Both the position numbers and the translations under genes were made by a program. 52,833 bases of DNA, taken from Acidimicrobiia bacterium. Its GTDB lineage: Bacteria; Actinomycetota; Acidimicrobiia; Spongiisociales; UBA11373. This document shows, in pieces, positions 33,371-42,542 of the stretch. Each line of letters begins with the position of its first letter. The stretch's first letter is position 1. Under the pieces are notes generated by a model. The model was given only the letters and a program-made list of their open reading frames with translations, was not told the DNA's origin and did no database searches. Where the stretch lies: contig JAJCYA010000069.1 of assembly GCA_029263095.1 (NCBI GenBank), positions 1-52,833 of the forward strand, in the 5' to 3' direction.

Positions 33371-33510
33371 GACGGCAGCGTAGCGGTCCCCGGGTCGGTC
33401 CACGGAGTGACTGTCGGGGAGCCGATCGTTCGCTCACAGTGTCCGAGTTATGCTCGACGGATCGTGCCTTGTCAGTCGTATCGCTCAATCCCCGGTTCCG
33501 GGAAGCCCGG

Positions 33511-34074
33511 ATGAGAGTTCTGGTCCTAGACAACTACGACTCCTTCACCTTCAACCTCGTCCAGTATTTCGGCGAGTTGGGTGCAGATCCGGTTGTGCTG
33601 CGAAACGACGTGCTCCCTCCTACCGAAGCGTTCGAGGAGTATGCCCCCGACCGGCTCGTCATCTCCCCAGGGCCCGGAGTCCCGCAGGATGCAGGCTTCT
33701 CGGTCGACTACGTAAGGGCACTCGGGGACCGTATTCCGACGCTGGGTGTTTGCCTGGGGCATCAGGCAATCGTTGTGGCATACGGCGGGGCGGTTCGCCG
33801 TGCACCTGAGATCCGACACGGGAAGACCTCAGAGATCAGCCATGACGGCAAGGGAGTGTTTGCAGGTCTGTCGAATCCTTTCACTGCGACCCGCTATCAC
33901 TCGCTTGCCGGGTTCGATCTGCCACCAGAACTGGAGGTGAGCGCCACCAGCGACGACGGGGTCATCCAGGGCGTCCGTCACACCTCACTTCCGGTCCTCG
34001 GAGTTCAGTTCCACCCCGAGAGCATCATGACGACCGAGGGCAAGAAGCTCCTGAAGAACTTCCTGGACCTCTAG
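33511..34074 (+). CDS. trpG: Glutamine amidotransferase (anthranilate/aminodeoxychorismate synthase component II)
   Basis: A 187-aa class I amidotransferase. It starts MRVLVLDNYDSFTFNLVQYF; the catalytic Cys lies in GVCLGHQA and the His-Glu pair in FHPESIMT; the oxyanion motif is SPGPGVP. It supplies ammonia from glutamine to TrpE or PabB. Its neighbour position between crgA and pknB matches the gene called trpG/pabA in mycobacteria, and one copy often serves both tryptophan and folate pathways. The partner component I is not in this window. Confidence 0.92.
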   Translation: MRVLVLDNYDSFTFNLVQYFGELGADPVVLRNDVLPPTEAFEEYAPDRLVISPGPGVPQDAGFSVDYVRALGDRIPTLGVCLGHQAIVVAYGGAVRRAPEIRHGKTSEISHDGKGVFAGLSNPFTATRYHSLAGFDLPPELEVSATSDDGVIQGVRHTSLPVLGVQFHPESIMTTEGKKLLKNFLDL

Positions 34075-34152
34075 AAAGAACACCCCCCACACAGGGGTCA
34101 GGTTGCGCGATAGGGCCGACGGTTCGTAGCGAGGAGTGGGTCCGGTGTCTCC

Positions 34153-34286
34153 GATCCTTCCCCCCGTGTGGGGGAAGTCCGTGAGGAGCAGAGCGACGAG
34201 GGGGATGGGGGGTTCCTGAGCCTTCCCCCCCACCAGCTCGCTTTGCTCGCTTACTCCCCCTCCAAGGGGGAGTAGTCCAGAAGGAG
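34153..34286. repeat. Intergenic GC-rich repeat, copy 2
   Basis: Nearly the same as 9957-10068 (shared TGGGGGAAGTCCGTGAGGAG, CGACGAGGGGGATGGGGGG and AGTAGTYCAGAAGGAG), with an insertion containing CGCTTTGCTCGCTTACTCCC in the middle. A further partial unit begins at about 34297 (GTCTCTGATC, then a CCCCTTCGGTGGGG stretch). The 302 bp between trpG and the next gene consist largely of this repeat. Confidence 0.7.
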
Positions 34287-34376
34287 TGGTTTCGGTGTCT
34301 CTGATCACTCTCCCCTTCGGTGGGGGGGATGCCAGTCTGCGCTGCTTCTCGCAACAAGCAGGATCCGTGATGGTTC

Positions 34377-35138
34377 CTACTCGCCGCACCCGATTCCGCC
34401 TGTGATCACGATGATCGTGTCGGCCGGCGCGTCTCCGGTGATCCGGCCCCACAGTTGGTTGAATCCGCCGGGTTCTACCCGGAAGGTGGGACCAAAGATC
34501 GGGTCACCGTCGCCGAAGATCAGGGCACCTGGGTACATGTCGAGGATGTTCTGCACGGTGGACCCGGCGTCGAGCGACACAGGGGGACCAGGGGTCGGCC
34601 CTGGCTCGCCCCCGAGCCAGGCATATGCGAAGAACTGCCGTACTCCTTCAGGCTGAAAGTACCCGGCATCAGTGAACTGCAGAACGAAATCGCCTCCGAG
34701 GAACGCGGCTTGTCGATATTCAGAACCGGGGCACACGCCGTAATCGGTAAAGCCGCTGGCGATCCACCCGGTGTCGGTGTCCGGTGGCCCGAATAGCGCC
34801 TGGACGATGCCAATGACGGCGTCCGGATCGTCACCAAAGCTCGAAAGGCCGATTCCTGATGGGTCGAACACGATCGGCGGTGGCGGCGGGCCGAGAGTGG
34901 CAGGTGGGGCGGTGGTAGCGGGAGCAGCGGTCGTCGCCGGTGCGGCGGCTGTTGTCGGGGTTGCAGTTGTGGCTGGCGCTGTGGTCGTCGCCGGGGCGGC
35001 GGCTGCCGTGGAAGCAGTAGTCGTGGTTGTGGCGTCCGCGGTGGTGCCGAAGAGCGGCTGGGAGTCGTCGTCTCCACAGGCGGCGAAGATGAGGAGGGCT
35101 GCGATCAGGGTGCTCAGCGTTCGAGGCCGGTTTTCCAC
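34377..35138 (-). CDS. Hypothetical lipoprotein with Thr/Ala/Pro-rich linker
   Basis: A 253-aa lipoprotein of unknown function. The signal ends LIFAAC (Cys21). A low-complexity linker of APATTTAPATT-type repeats (about 38-78) separates the anchor from the external domain, which has GIGLSSFGDDPDAVIGIVQALFGPPDTDTGW and two regions with FGPTFRVEPGG and GRITGDAPADTIIVITGGIGCGE. It resembles extracytoplasmic domains found fused to or beside actinobacterial kinases. The GTG start has AGGAG 7 nt upstream. It lies 109 bp downstream of pknB in the same direction. Confidence 0.65.
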   Translation of the reverse strand: MENRPRTLSTLIAALLIFAACGDDDSQPLFGTTADATTTTTASTAAAAPATTTAPATTATPTTAAAPATTAAPATTAPPATLGPPPPPIVFDPSGIGLSSFGDDPDAVIGIVQALFGPPDTDTGWIASGFTDYGVCPGSEYRQAAFLGGDFVLQFTDAGYFQPEGVRQFFAYAWLGGEPGPTPGPPVSLDAGSTVQNILDMYPGALIFGDGDPIFGPTFRVEPGGFNQLWGRITGDAPADTIIVITGGIGCGE

Positions 35139-35247
35139 GGGATCTCCTGGGTCGGCAAGCGTGAGGTTACAGAGGTCCTCCTCTGCCCAAGACCACCTGT
35201 CTGGGAGTGCTACGGGTTGTTGCAGCCGAAACGGGTGCGGCTTCGGC

Positions 35248-37842
35248 TTACGATCCGGTGGTCGGTGGGTCGGTACAAGCTGGGCCGTCGGTGATGTGCC
35301 CAATCCAATAGATGACCACCGATCCCGTCGCAACCGTGGTGCCTTCCACGGGGTCGATCCACGCAATGTTGCCCTGTAGCCCGGCATCCGCCGTCAGACA
35401 CGTACCGGTTGGAGTGTTCTGTGTCCAAGTGAGCGATGGATAGTTGGCCTGCACGGTGGCAAGGTCAATGCCGATCACCGTGCCGACCCCCAGCTCCACT
35501 CCCGGATCGGCCACGCCGATCTGGTAGCTCACCTGGCTCCCTGAAGCGACGGCAGTCAACGGGTCGGGTGATTGAATCGCGACCCGACCATCGCATGGGT
35601 GGCCGAATGTCAAGGCGGTGTCGGCCTGCTGATCCGGGATCAGCCCGACGCCGCTGATGGCAGCGTCGGCCTCGGCTTTCGTGAGGCAGGTTGTCGCTAG
35701 GTCGCCGATCAGATCGGGAACGATCACCGGAGGTTCCGCGACGCCGAACCGGATGGTCATCGTCGACCCGATCGGGGTGACACTTCCCGGCGGCGGGGCC
35801 TGTTCCATGGCCTTGCCGTCCTCTGGATCGAATGGTCCCAGAGGGATGTCGGGTCCCCGCGAGAACACGAGGCCGACATCCTCGATCTTCTGTCTGGCGG
35901 TGGCCTCATCGTCACCGAGGACATTGGGAGCCGCCGCGTCGGTAGCCGCCTCACCGACCCGGAGCCGGATTGTCGACCCGAACTCAGCGGTGCTCCCGGC
36001 GGCAGGGTTTTGCTCGGCGACGACGCCGTTGAGAGGATCGTTCCATTCGAGTTCCACCGGATCGTCGAAAGCGACCGCGAATCCGAGGTCCTCGAGGATT
36101 TGCGTGGCTTCTTCTGCGTTCCGGGTGAGAACCGACGGAACAACAGAAGGAACGGCGCCCTGGGAGATTACGACCGTGACGAACCCATCTCTGGGTACGA
36201 ACTGCTGAGCCTCTGGATCCGTCTCGATCACGAATCCCTCGAGGACCTCCGCCGACGGGCGTTGCTCGATCCTGATTTGATCGACCTCGAATCCGGTCTG
36301 GGAGAGGACGAAGAGGGCGTCGCTCTCGGATTTGCCGACAACATCGGGGACCGTGAGCGCATTAGTGCCGACAGAGACCACCAGGTCGACCTTGGTGCCT
36401 TCGGCGACGAGGGTTCCGGCCTCCGGTTCCTGGGCCATGACGACTCCGGCCTCGATGACAGGTGACGCCTCGACCACGATGTCTCCCACCTCGAGACCGG
36501 ACAACTCAATGGCGGTTCGGGCCTGACCATCGGTGAGGTCGATGACTCGTGGAACCTGGATTGTGGCGTTCCCGCCGGAAATGAGGAGCTTTACGAAGGA
36601 ACCGCGCTCGACCTCCGTTCCGGCGGCCGGCTCGGTTCCGACTACGAGCCCCTCGGCCACATCAGCGCTGGCAATGAGCTCTTGCTCGATGGAGAGACCG
36701 AGCTGCGTGAGTTCTCCGATGGCTGACGCGGGTTGGTTGCCGGCAAGCTCTGGAATGGTCACTGTTGCAACGCCACCGTCAGAACCGAGGAGGCGGATGA
36801 GGAGAATGATCCCGAGCAGGAGAAGGGCGAGCGACGCGATGATCCCGATCGTCAGGGTTGTTCGATCGGTGCGACCCGGCTCCCGGTAGAGAGCCCTGTC
36901 TTGCTGGGGGGGAGGCGGGTCGGGTCGAGTCGCCGGAGCCTGGTCGGGCACGGGAGGCAGGTTGGCCGATGTCATCATCCGCGTCGGCTCCTCATTCTGG
37001 GGAGCGGCCAGCGGGACCTGTCCGGCGAGCAGACGATCGATGTCTTCCACCATCTCTGCGGCCGACTGGTAACGGATTACAGGATCCTTGGCCATCGCCT
37101 TGAGCACGATCGCCTCGAGTCCGGGTGGAACGTTCGGGTTGAGCTTCGATGGAGGTTCGGGCTGCTGCTGGACGTGTTGGTAGGCGACCGCAACCGGACT
37201 CTCCCCACTAAATGGCGGTGAGCCGGTGAGGAGCTCATACATCACCACGCCGACGGAGTAGATGTCACTGCGGGCGTCGGCCGTCTTGCCTTGAGCCTGC
37301 TCTGGGGAGAAGTAGGTGGCGGTGCCTATGACGGCTCCGGTCTTGGTAAGACTCTCGCTGTCGTCCCAGGCGCGGGCGATACCGAAGTCGGCGACCTTCA
37401 CCGCCCCGTCTGGTGTGAGGAGAACATTGGCCGGCTTGATGTCGCGATGTACCAAACCTTGGTTGTGAGCGACCGATACCGCGACACACACCTCGGCGCC
37501 GATCTCCGCCACTCTGCGCGGCAGGAGGGCGCCCTCACTCCGAATGACATCGCGGAGGTTTCGGCCCTGGACGAGCTCCATGACCATGAAGTACGTGTCG
37601 CCGTCTTCACCCCAGTCGTAGACCGCGACGATGTTGGCGTGGGACAGGTTGGCGGCCGCCTGAGCTTCCCGCCTGAACCTCTCGACGAAAGCTTCACTGG
37701 CGGCGTACTGCCCGTGGAGGATCTTGACCGCGACCTGGCGACCGAGCAGACGATCCTCGGCAACCCAGACGTCGGCCATGCCACCCCGAGCGAGGTGGGA
37801 GATGAGGGCGTAGCGGTCCGAGAGGACCCGTGACGATTCCAC
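35248..37842 (-). CDS. pknB: Ser/Thr protein kinase PknB with about seven PASTA repeats
   Basis: An 864-aa membrane kinase. The catalytic Lys is K40 (VAVKIL), the HRD motif 132-134, DFG 152-154 (VADFGIARA), and the activation loop contains T166 and T168 (SLTKTGAVIGTATYFSPEQ). A cytoplasmic Pro-rich linker, a transmembrane span at about 329-352 and a long external region follow. That region contains six clear PASTA units (VPDVVGKSESDA-type) plus a divergent seventh ending the protein. PASTA domains sense peptidoglycan fragments. Kinases of this type in mycobacteria have four PASTA repeats. The start is a GTG. pknA, which normally lies beside it, is absent. Confidence 0.95.
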   Translation of the reverse strand: MESSRVLSDRYALISHLARGGMADVWVAEDRLLGRQVAVKILHGQYAASEAFVERFRREAQAAANLSHANIVAVYDWGEDGDTYFMVMELVQGRNLRDVIRSEGALLPRRVAEIGAEVCVAVSVAHNQGLVHRDIKPANVLLTPDGAVKVADFGIARAWDDSESLTKTGAVIGTATYFSPEQAQGKTADARSDIYSVGVVMYELLTGSPPFSGESPVAVAYQHVQQQPEPPSKLNPNVPPGLEAIVLKAMAKDPVIRYQSAAEMVEDIDRLLAGQVPLAAPQNEEPTRMMTSANLPPVPDQAPATRPDPPPPQQDRALYREPGRTDRTTLTIGIIASLALLLLGIILLIRLLGSDGGVATVTIPELAGNQPASAIGELTQLGLSIEQELIASADVAEGLVVGTEPAAGTEVERGSFVKLLISGGNATIQVPRVIDLTDGQARTAIELSGLEVGDIVVEASPVIEAGVVMAQEPEAGTLVAEGTKVDLVVSVGTNALTVPDVVGKSESDALFVLSQTGFEVDQIRIEQRPSAEVLEGFVIETDPEAQQFVPRDGFVTVVISQGAVPSVVPSVLTRNAEEATQILEDLGFAVAFDDPVELEWNDPLNGVVAEQNPAAGSTAEFGSTIRLRVGEAATDAAAPNVLGDDEATARQKIEDVGLVFSRGPDIPLGPFDPEDGKAMEQAPPPGSVTPIGSTMTIRFGVAEPPVIVPDLIGDLATTCLTKAEADAAISGVGLIPDQQADTALTFGHPCDGRVAIQSPDPLTAVASGSQVSYQIGVADPGVELGVGTVIGIDLATVQANYPSLTWTQNTPTGTCLTADAGLQGNIAWIDPVEGTTVATGSVVIYWIGHITDGPACTDPPTTGS

Positions 37843-38028
37843 GACGGGGAATGGTAATGGAGGGTCCGCCCAGCGCTGTTGAGCGAAGGATCTTGCCGAA
37901 TCAGTCCATTATCTGGGATACGGGAGGTATGGATGTGCGGACCGCTGGGAAGGGTCCTACGGTACGCCAGCACATCCGCCTGATTCCCTTCGAGCTCCGG
38001 GCATACTGCGGCGAACGTTCAGGTTGAT

Positions 38029-38781
38029 GTGGCCGTCGAGGAGATTCTTGAACCCGTGAAGTCAGACAAGAAGTGGTGGGAACGGGTCTTCGATCTATCT
38101 GCCGACCATCGCACCACCCTCGGTTTGTTCGCTGCGACGACCGTGGGGTTCGTGATCCTGGCGATTCTCGTCGCCGCCGACACGCCGTGGATCATCGATC
38201 TCGATGAGTCGGTGCAAGCTGAGGCCTTTGAGCTTCGTTCCTCATGGATGAACGAGGCGATGGTCTGGGTCACCCGGCTCGGGAGTCGGTGGGTGATCGG
38301 CTCGGCGCTGCTTGTCTTGGGCCTGTGGGTTGTCAGAACCGGTCGGTGCCGCAAGGCGCTCTTGGTAATGGTCGTGGCGTTCATGGTCAACCCCTTCCTC
38401 GAGTTCTTTCTCAAGTCCGCTGTCGGGCGACACCGTCCTGCGCTCTCGCAGCTCGTTCCCGGAAACGGCCCGGCGTTCCCCAGCGGACATGTCTTGGCAA
38501 CGGTGGGCTTCTACGGGGTCCTGGCGGCCGTGATGTGGAGATCGTCGAACCGAAGGGCTATACAGGTCGGGGGAGCCATTGGCGCCACCGCCATCATTCT
38601 CCTGGTCGGATTCTCACGTATCTTTCTGGGTGTTCACTGGTTCTCCGACGTCATTGGGGGGATGCTTGTCGGAACGGCCTTCGTGATCGCAGTTGCCTGG
38701 TCGCTACGAGACCATCACCTCGGAGGGGCCATGGGATGCGAAGTCGGGTCCGAGTCTGCCGAGGTGAGCAGCCTTAGGTAG
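38029..38781 (+). CDS. PAP2-family membrane phosphatase
   Basis: A 250-aa polytopic protein of the type 2 phosphatidic acid phosphatase family. The three active-site motifs are visible: KSAVGRHRP, PSGH (in GPAFPSGHVLAT) and SRIFLGVHWFSDVIGG. Members dephosphorylate phosphatidic acid, undecaprenyl pyrophosphate or similar lipids; the latter would fit a cell-wall gene cluster (inference). The start GTG lies 186 bp from the divergent pknB start. It sits inside the otherwise conserved division cluster, where mycobacteria have pknA. Confidence 0.88.
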   Translation: MAVEEILEPVKSDKKWWERVFDLSADHRTTLGLFAATTVGFVILAILVAADTPWIIDLDESVQAEAFELRSSWMNEAMVWVTRLGSRWVIGSALLVLGLWVVRTGRCRKALLVMVVAFMVNPFLEFFLKSAVGRHRPALSQLVPGNGPAFPSGHVLATVGFYGVLAAVMWRSSNRRAIQVGGAIGATAIILLVGFSRIFLGVHWFSDVIGGMLVGTAFVIAVAWSLRDHHLGGAMGCEVGSESAEVSSLR

Positions 38782-38851
38782 TCGCCGATCGTCGGCGCTT
38801 CGAACCCAGCTGTGGAGAGAGCGTCTGCGACTAGAAGCAGGACCGGCTGCT

Positions 38852-39223
38852 CTAGATCGTTCGAGAGCCTTCGATTCTGGACCGATGAGTTCCGATTATG
38901 CGATCGGCCAGTCGGGAGGGATCGTCGTTCGTCTCATCGGCCTGAAGGATGAGCCATTCCGCGATGTCGGACCGCAAGGTGATGTTCCCTGCGTTCCCCT
39001 GCCGTCTCAACTGAGACAAATGCAACGTCACGACAAGCCCGATGAGGAACAGGACCGCGACGAGGATGGAGCGGGAGAAGTTGTCGCCGTGCCATACCGC
39101 CACGTACTGGAGGTTGTCGGGTTCGTCGATCCGGAAGGATCTCCACAGGTACACGAATATGTACACGCCGGTGTAGACGACGAAGCCGACGAGGCTGAGT
39201 ATGGCGATGCGTTGCTTGTTCAC
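38852..39223 (-). CDS. Small two-span membrane protein, function unknown
   Basis: A 123-aa protein with membrane spans at about 7-28 (IAILSLVGFVVYTGVYIFVYLW) and 52-70 (ILVAVLFLIGLVVTLHLS), then a charged tail. No family recognised. Its ATG overlaps the stop of the gene upstream (39220-39223), so it is the last gene of the operon begun by the phosphotransferase-like gene. Confidence 0.6.
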   Translation of the reverse strand: MNKQRIAILSLVGFVVYTGVYIFVYLWRSFRIDEPDNLQYVAVWHGDNFSRSILVAVLFLIGLVVTLHLSQLRRQGNAGNITLRSDIAEWLILQADETNDDPSRLADRIIGTHRSRIEGSRTI

Positions 39224-39831
39224 GGGTTGTCTCCCTCGCTGAATTGGGGCAGCAACAGACGGGCTCTCTCGAGCCGTGTTTCGGGTGGTGCCCGTAGTCG
39301 ACCCAGGGCTGTTCTCTCCATCAGTGCCGTTGCCGCCGGCACTCGGCGTCGACGCACCGTGCCCAGGGCCGCAAAGACGATTGCGAGTCCCCCGGCGAAT
39401 GCGCCGAGCGTCGCACCAAACACGATCGAGATAGCGTTCCCCTCAAGCACTCCGTCGCCGTTGAATTCGATGATCCCCTTGGCAACAGCACCCACGGCCA
39501 ATCCACCGAGGACGACGGCTCCCAAGATGTAGAAGGCTCGGCTCCGCAAGGCGCGGCGCGAGATGTTCGTCTCCTCGATGGCGACGCCCGCCGAGGCGGC
39601 GACACCTGCGACGACGCGTTGTACACCGCGGGTGACCTCTACCCGTCGTCGCGTACCGCTACTGGGGAACAACTTCTTGACTCCATCGCTGACGAGGATC
39701 CCGGCCGACACGAGGATGCCCGCTCCCATGAGCCCTGGGACGAACACGTTCGTTCCGCTGGTTTCGTCGGCGATGCTGCGATCGGCGCGTAGAGGCCGGG
39801 TGAGCGCCTCGTAGTCGGATACTTGCGTCAT
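39220..39831 (-). CDS. Membrane protein, function unknown
   Basis: A 203-aa protein with several hydrophobic segments (VFVPGLMGAGILVSAGILVSDG, AFYILGAVVLGGLAVGAVAKGI, ISIVFGATLGAFAGGLAIVFAAL) and basic termini. I do not recognise it. It overlaps the upstream phosphotransferase-like gene by 4 bases (ATGA) and the downstream gene likewise, so the three are one translationally coupled unit. Confidence 0.6.
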   Translation of the reverse strand: MTQVSDYEALTRPLRADRSIADETSGTNVFVPGLMGAGILVSAGILVSDGVKKLFPSSGTRRRVEVTRGVQRVVAGVAASAGVAIEETNISRRALRSRAFYILGAVVLGGLAVGAVAKGIIEFNGDGVLEGNAISIVFGATLGAFAGGLAIVFAALGTVRRRRVPAATALMERTALGRLRAPPETRLERARLLLPQFSEGDNP

Positions 39832-42452
39832 GCCGCCTCCACAAGGTTCTCAATGCGAACAACGGTCCCTGCGATCCCGTCCACTTCCACTTCGGCGCCC
39901 TCTTCGAGTTCCTGCATGGCTCCCGGCACGTTGAGGACTGCTGGAAGTCCGAACTCTCTGGCGACGATGGCGGCGTGACATAGCGGTCCGCCTTCCTCGA
40001 GAACGATCGCCCCCGCCAATAGGAACAGGGGTGTCCAACTGGGATCTGTGCTCCGGGCAACCAGTACGTCCCCCGGCTCTAGCTTTGCTCCGTCGGCCAG
40101 GTTCGACAGGACTCGCACTCGGCCGCGCGCCACCCCCGGGCTCGCCGCCCATCCTTCCAGCCGATTGCCTTCGATCGGGGTGTACTCCTGGGTGCCGGGG
40201 TGACCTTGGAAGGTCTGGGGGAGTGCGTCGCCGAGCAGGGCCTGTTCGTGAGCCTCCCTACGCCGCTCGATCTCCTCTGGAGAAAGGGGCTCGTCGCCCA
40301 GGAGCATTTCGCCCAGCTCTTGGTCGGACAACATGAGGACATCGTCGAGGGAGGCAATGAGCCCGGAGGACTTGAGCCTTCGGCTCGCCTCGGCGATCAG
40401 GCGGCGCTCTTCGCCACCCAGGATCAACAAGGCGCTCTTGGCCCGTTCGCGCAAGCTGAGGAACTCGGTGGCGTCCTCCGCAAGCTTCCGCAACATTCTT
40501 CGCCGCATGTCGACAACCTGGCCCGTCACGATTCGGGTGAGTCGCCACTTCCAAGAGCTCTTGAGTTGTGAGACCAGGTCGTCAAACGCTTCCTCGCGGT
40601 TCTGCCGGGTGGCGGCAAGACGGGGACCCGGGTCGATCTCGTGTCCCTCGACGTCGCATCGGCCCATGGCGGCGATGCACTGCCAGACCATTCCGGGATC
40701 TTCATCCCAGGCCACGCCTCCGTACACAGCCATGCTCCCGAAGTGGCGTGTCGTGCGGTGGACGGCATCGACGAAGCGGACACCGTCCTCTCCGAGGGAT
40801 TCGAGTCGCTCCTCGGTCTTGTCGACCGGCCCCTCGATCAGAACATCACACGGCGGTTGATTCTGGACATCTGCGACGTAGAGCTCCCACAGTTCACCTG
40901 CGCAGTTGGTTCCCGCTTGTTGGTCTGGGGCGGGTCCCGCTGTCAGCTTCTGAGCCCACAGTGCCGCCTCCTCTTCGCCCACCCAGCGTTCCAGGGCCAT
41001 CTCGAGACCACGGTAAGCCGCGGCAGCCCCCGCTGAAGCCGCGACTTCTGCCTCGTAGCCGCGCCAGGCGAGGTTTCTGATGCGCGTTCGGTATGCGAGG
41101 AGCCGATGCACGGGGAGGTGGGCGAGATCGACGCCGATCGCCAGGACGAATTCCACGGTGTCGGCGAACAGGGCCACCTCGTCCTCGACCCGCTTACGGA
41201 CTCGGAGCGCCTTGAGGCCGGCTACCGCCTGGCGCAGGCCGGCCTTCTGTTCAACTTCGACATCGATCCCCTCTGTGACTACCCGACCGAGGTACTGCCG
41301 CTCGACTTCGGAAGCCGAGCCGCCAGGCATGGATGCAGCAGCTTCCTTGAGCACCGAGAGATCGAGAGCTGCACGTCCCCGGAAGCGGCCGACGGTGAGA
41401 AGGCTCCCCTCAACGCTCGGGGCTGGGATCTCGAGGTCTGTGAACAGTCTGCGAAACGCGTTGTCGAGCATGGGGGCATTGATGCTCCACAGCAGGGGAG
41501 GTAGGACTCCAGGCAGCATCTCGGCGAGACCGAACGGGGTGTAGGTGTGATCCGGTTCTGGGGGAGTGTCGAATCCGTCGTTGTCGATTCTGTGGACGCC
41601 CTGGATTGTGATGGGTCGCGCCTGGAGCACCAGCAGCCTGTTGCCGTCGTGGGCCCATTCGATGTCCTGAGGTGCACCAAAGCGCCGTTCTACGCGCAAC
41701 GTCATCCGCATGAGGTCCTCCATGAAGTCTGGGGCCTGCTGCGTTTGGGACCGGCGGACGGCGAGAGTTGCTCGATCTACCCGAAAGTCATCCGGCGTGA
41801 CCTCTCCCGAGACCAGAGCCTCTCCGAGACCCTCCACCATTTCGACCCGGGACGTCTCTGGATCACCGAGCGGGTCGCGCGTAAACACCACACCGGCATG
41901 AACTGCGGGGACCATGACCTGAAGCACGACGGCCATGGCGAGATCGTCCTCAGGAATCTGCTCGTGGCGGCGATAGGCGCGTACCGATGGTCCCCACAAT
42001 GAGGACCAGCAGAGCCGGACTGCCTCGATGGCGGCTTCCTCGTCCTCTACTTCGAGGATTGTGCGGTACTGGCCTGCAAACGAAGCCGAACCGAGGTCCT
42101 CGGCAGTGGCCGAAGAGCGAACAGCGATCGGACCTTCGGCGAGGAGTCGCCGCAAGGCCTGGCGGATGCCCTTCTCCAGGTCGGGGTCGAGCGGAGCATC
42201 GAGAAACACTCGATCGACTCGTTCTGTCTCGCTCTCGATCCGATCGGGGGCAGGTATTTCGGACCTGGCGAGAGTGGAGAGGGAATCTTCCAGGTGGGCG
42301 TGTTCGACGAAGGCGCGGTAGCCGTCCACGGTCACCGCGATCGCCGACGGAACCGGGAATCCATGGGAGACCAGCCGGTCCAGACCCGCGGCTTTGCCGC
42401 CGACCTCGTCGACGCGAGCTCCCGATCCATCTATCTGTCTGATGATGCTCAC
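39828..42452 (-). CDS. PEP-utilising phosphotransferase, rifampin-phosphotransferase-like
   Basis: An 874-aa protein. The N-terminal ATP-grasp (PPDK_N) domain shows VGGKAAGLDRLVSHGFPVPSAIAV and AVRSSATAEDLGSASFAGQY; a middle region follows; the C-terminal swivelling His domain reads GGPLCHAAIVAREFGLPAVL with H826 as phosphoryl carrier. The C-terminal PEP/pyruvate barrel of PEP synthase is missing, so this is the three-domain layout of rifampin phosphotransferase; the reference Listeria enzyme is about the same length, with its His at a nearly identical position (from memory). Rifampin inactivation is possible but many homologues have other, unknown roles. It starts with GTG. Confidence 0.8.
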   Translation of the reverse strand: MSIIRQIDGSGARVDEVGGKAAGLDRLVSHGFPVPSAIAVTVDGYRAFVEHAHLEDSLSTLARSEIPAPDRIESETERVDRVFLDAPLDPDLEKGIRQALRRLLAEGPIAVRSSATAEDLGSASFAGQYRTILEVEDEEAAIEAVRLCWSSLWGPSVRAYRRHEQIPEDDLAMAVVLQVMVPAVHAGVVFTRDPLGDPETSRVEMVEGLGEALVSGEVTPDDFRVDRATLAVRRSQTQQAPDFMEDLMRMTLRVERRFGAPQDIEWAHDGNRLLVLQARPITIQGVHRIDNDGFDTPPEPDHTYTPFGLAEMLPGVLPPLLWSINAPMLDNAFRRLFTDLEIPAPSVEGSLLTVGRFRGRAALDLSVLKEAAASMPGGSASEVERQYLGRVVTEGIDVEVEQKAGLRQAVAGLKALRVRKRVEDEVALFADTVEFVLAIGVDLAHLPVHRLLAYRTRIRNLAWRGYEAEVAASAGAAAAYRGLEMALERWVGEEEAALWAQKLTAGPAPDQQAGTNCAGELWELYVADVQNQPPCDVLIEGPVDKTEERLESLGEDGVRFVDAVHRTTRHFGSMAVYGGVAWDEDPGMVWQCIAAMGRCDVEGHEIDPGPRLAATRQNREEAFDDLVSQLKSSWKWRLTRIVTGQVVDMRRRMLRKLAEDATEFLSLRERAKSALLILGGEERRLIAEASRRLKSSGLIASLDDVLMLSDQELGEMLLGDEPLSPEEIERRREAHEQALLGDALPQTFQGHPGTQEYTPIEGNRLEGWAASPGVARGRVRVLSNLADGAKLEPGDVLVARSTDPSWTPLFLLAGAIVLEEGGPLCHAAIVAREFGLPAVLNVPGAMQELEEGAEVEVDGIAGTVVRIENLVEAA

Positions 42453-42503
42453 AATCGACGAAACAGGCGTGAGCCCGGCAATGTTCCGTGCCGATGTAGC
42501 GAG

Positions 42504-42518
42504 TGTCGCCCGGCGACA
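42504..42518. promoter_or_regulatory. Perfect inverted repeat upstream of the phosphotransferase-like gene
   Basis: TGTCGCC-C-GGCGACA is a perfect 7-bp inverted repeat with one central base, about 52 bp before the GTG. It could be an operator. It does not match the published rifamycin-associated element as I remember it. Confidence 0.45.
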
Positions 42519-42542
42519 GAGAGTGGACGCTTGACGAGCCTT

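Noticed and set aside
35600-36600. Repeated protein units in pknB considered as DNA repeats
   Set aside because: PASTA units are similar only at protein level; no long DNA repeat is seen.
42504-42518. Rifamycin-associated element upstream of the phosphotransferase-like gene
   Set aside because: The palindrome differs in sequence and length from that element as I recall it; kept only as a generic inverted repeat.
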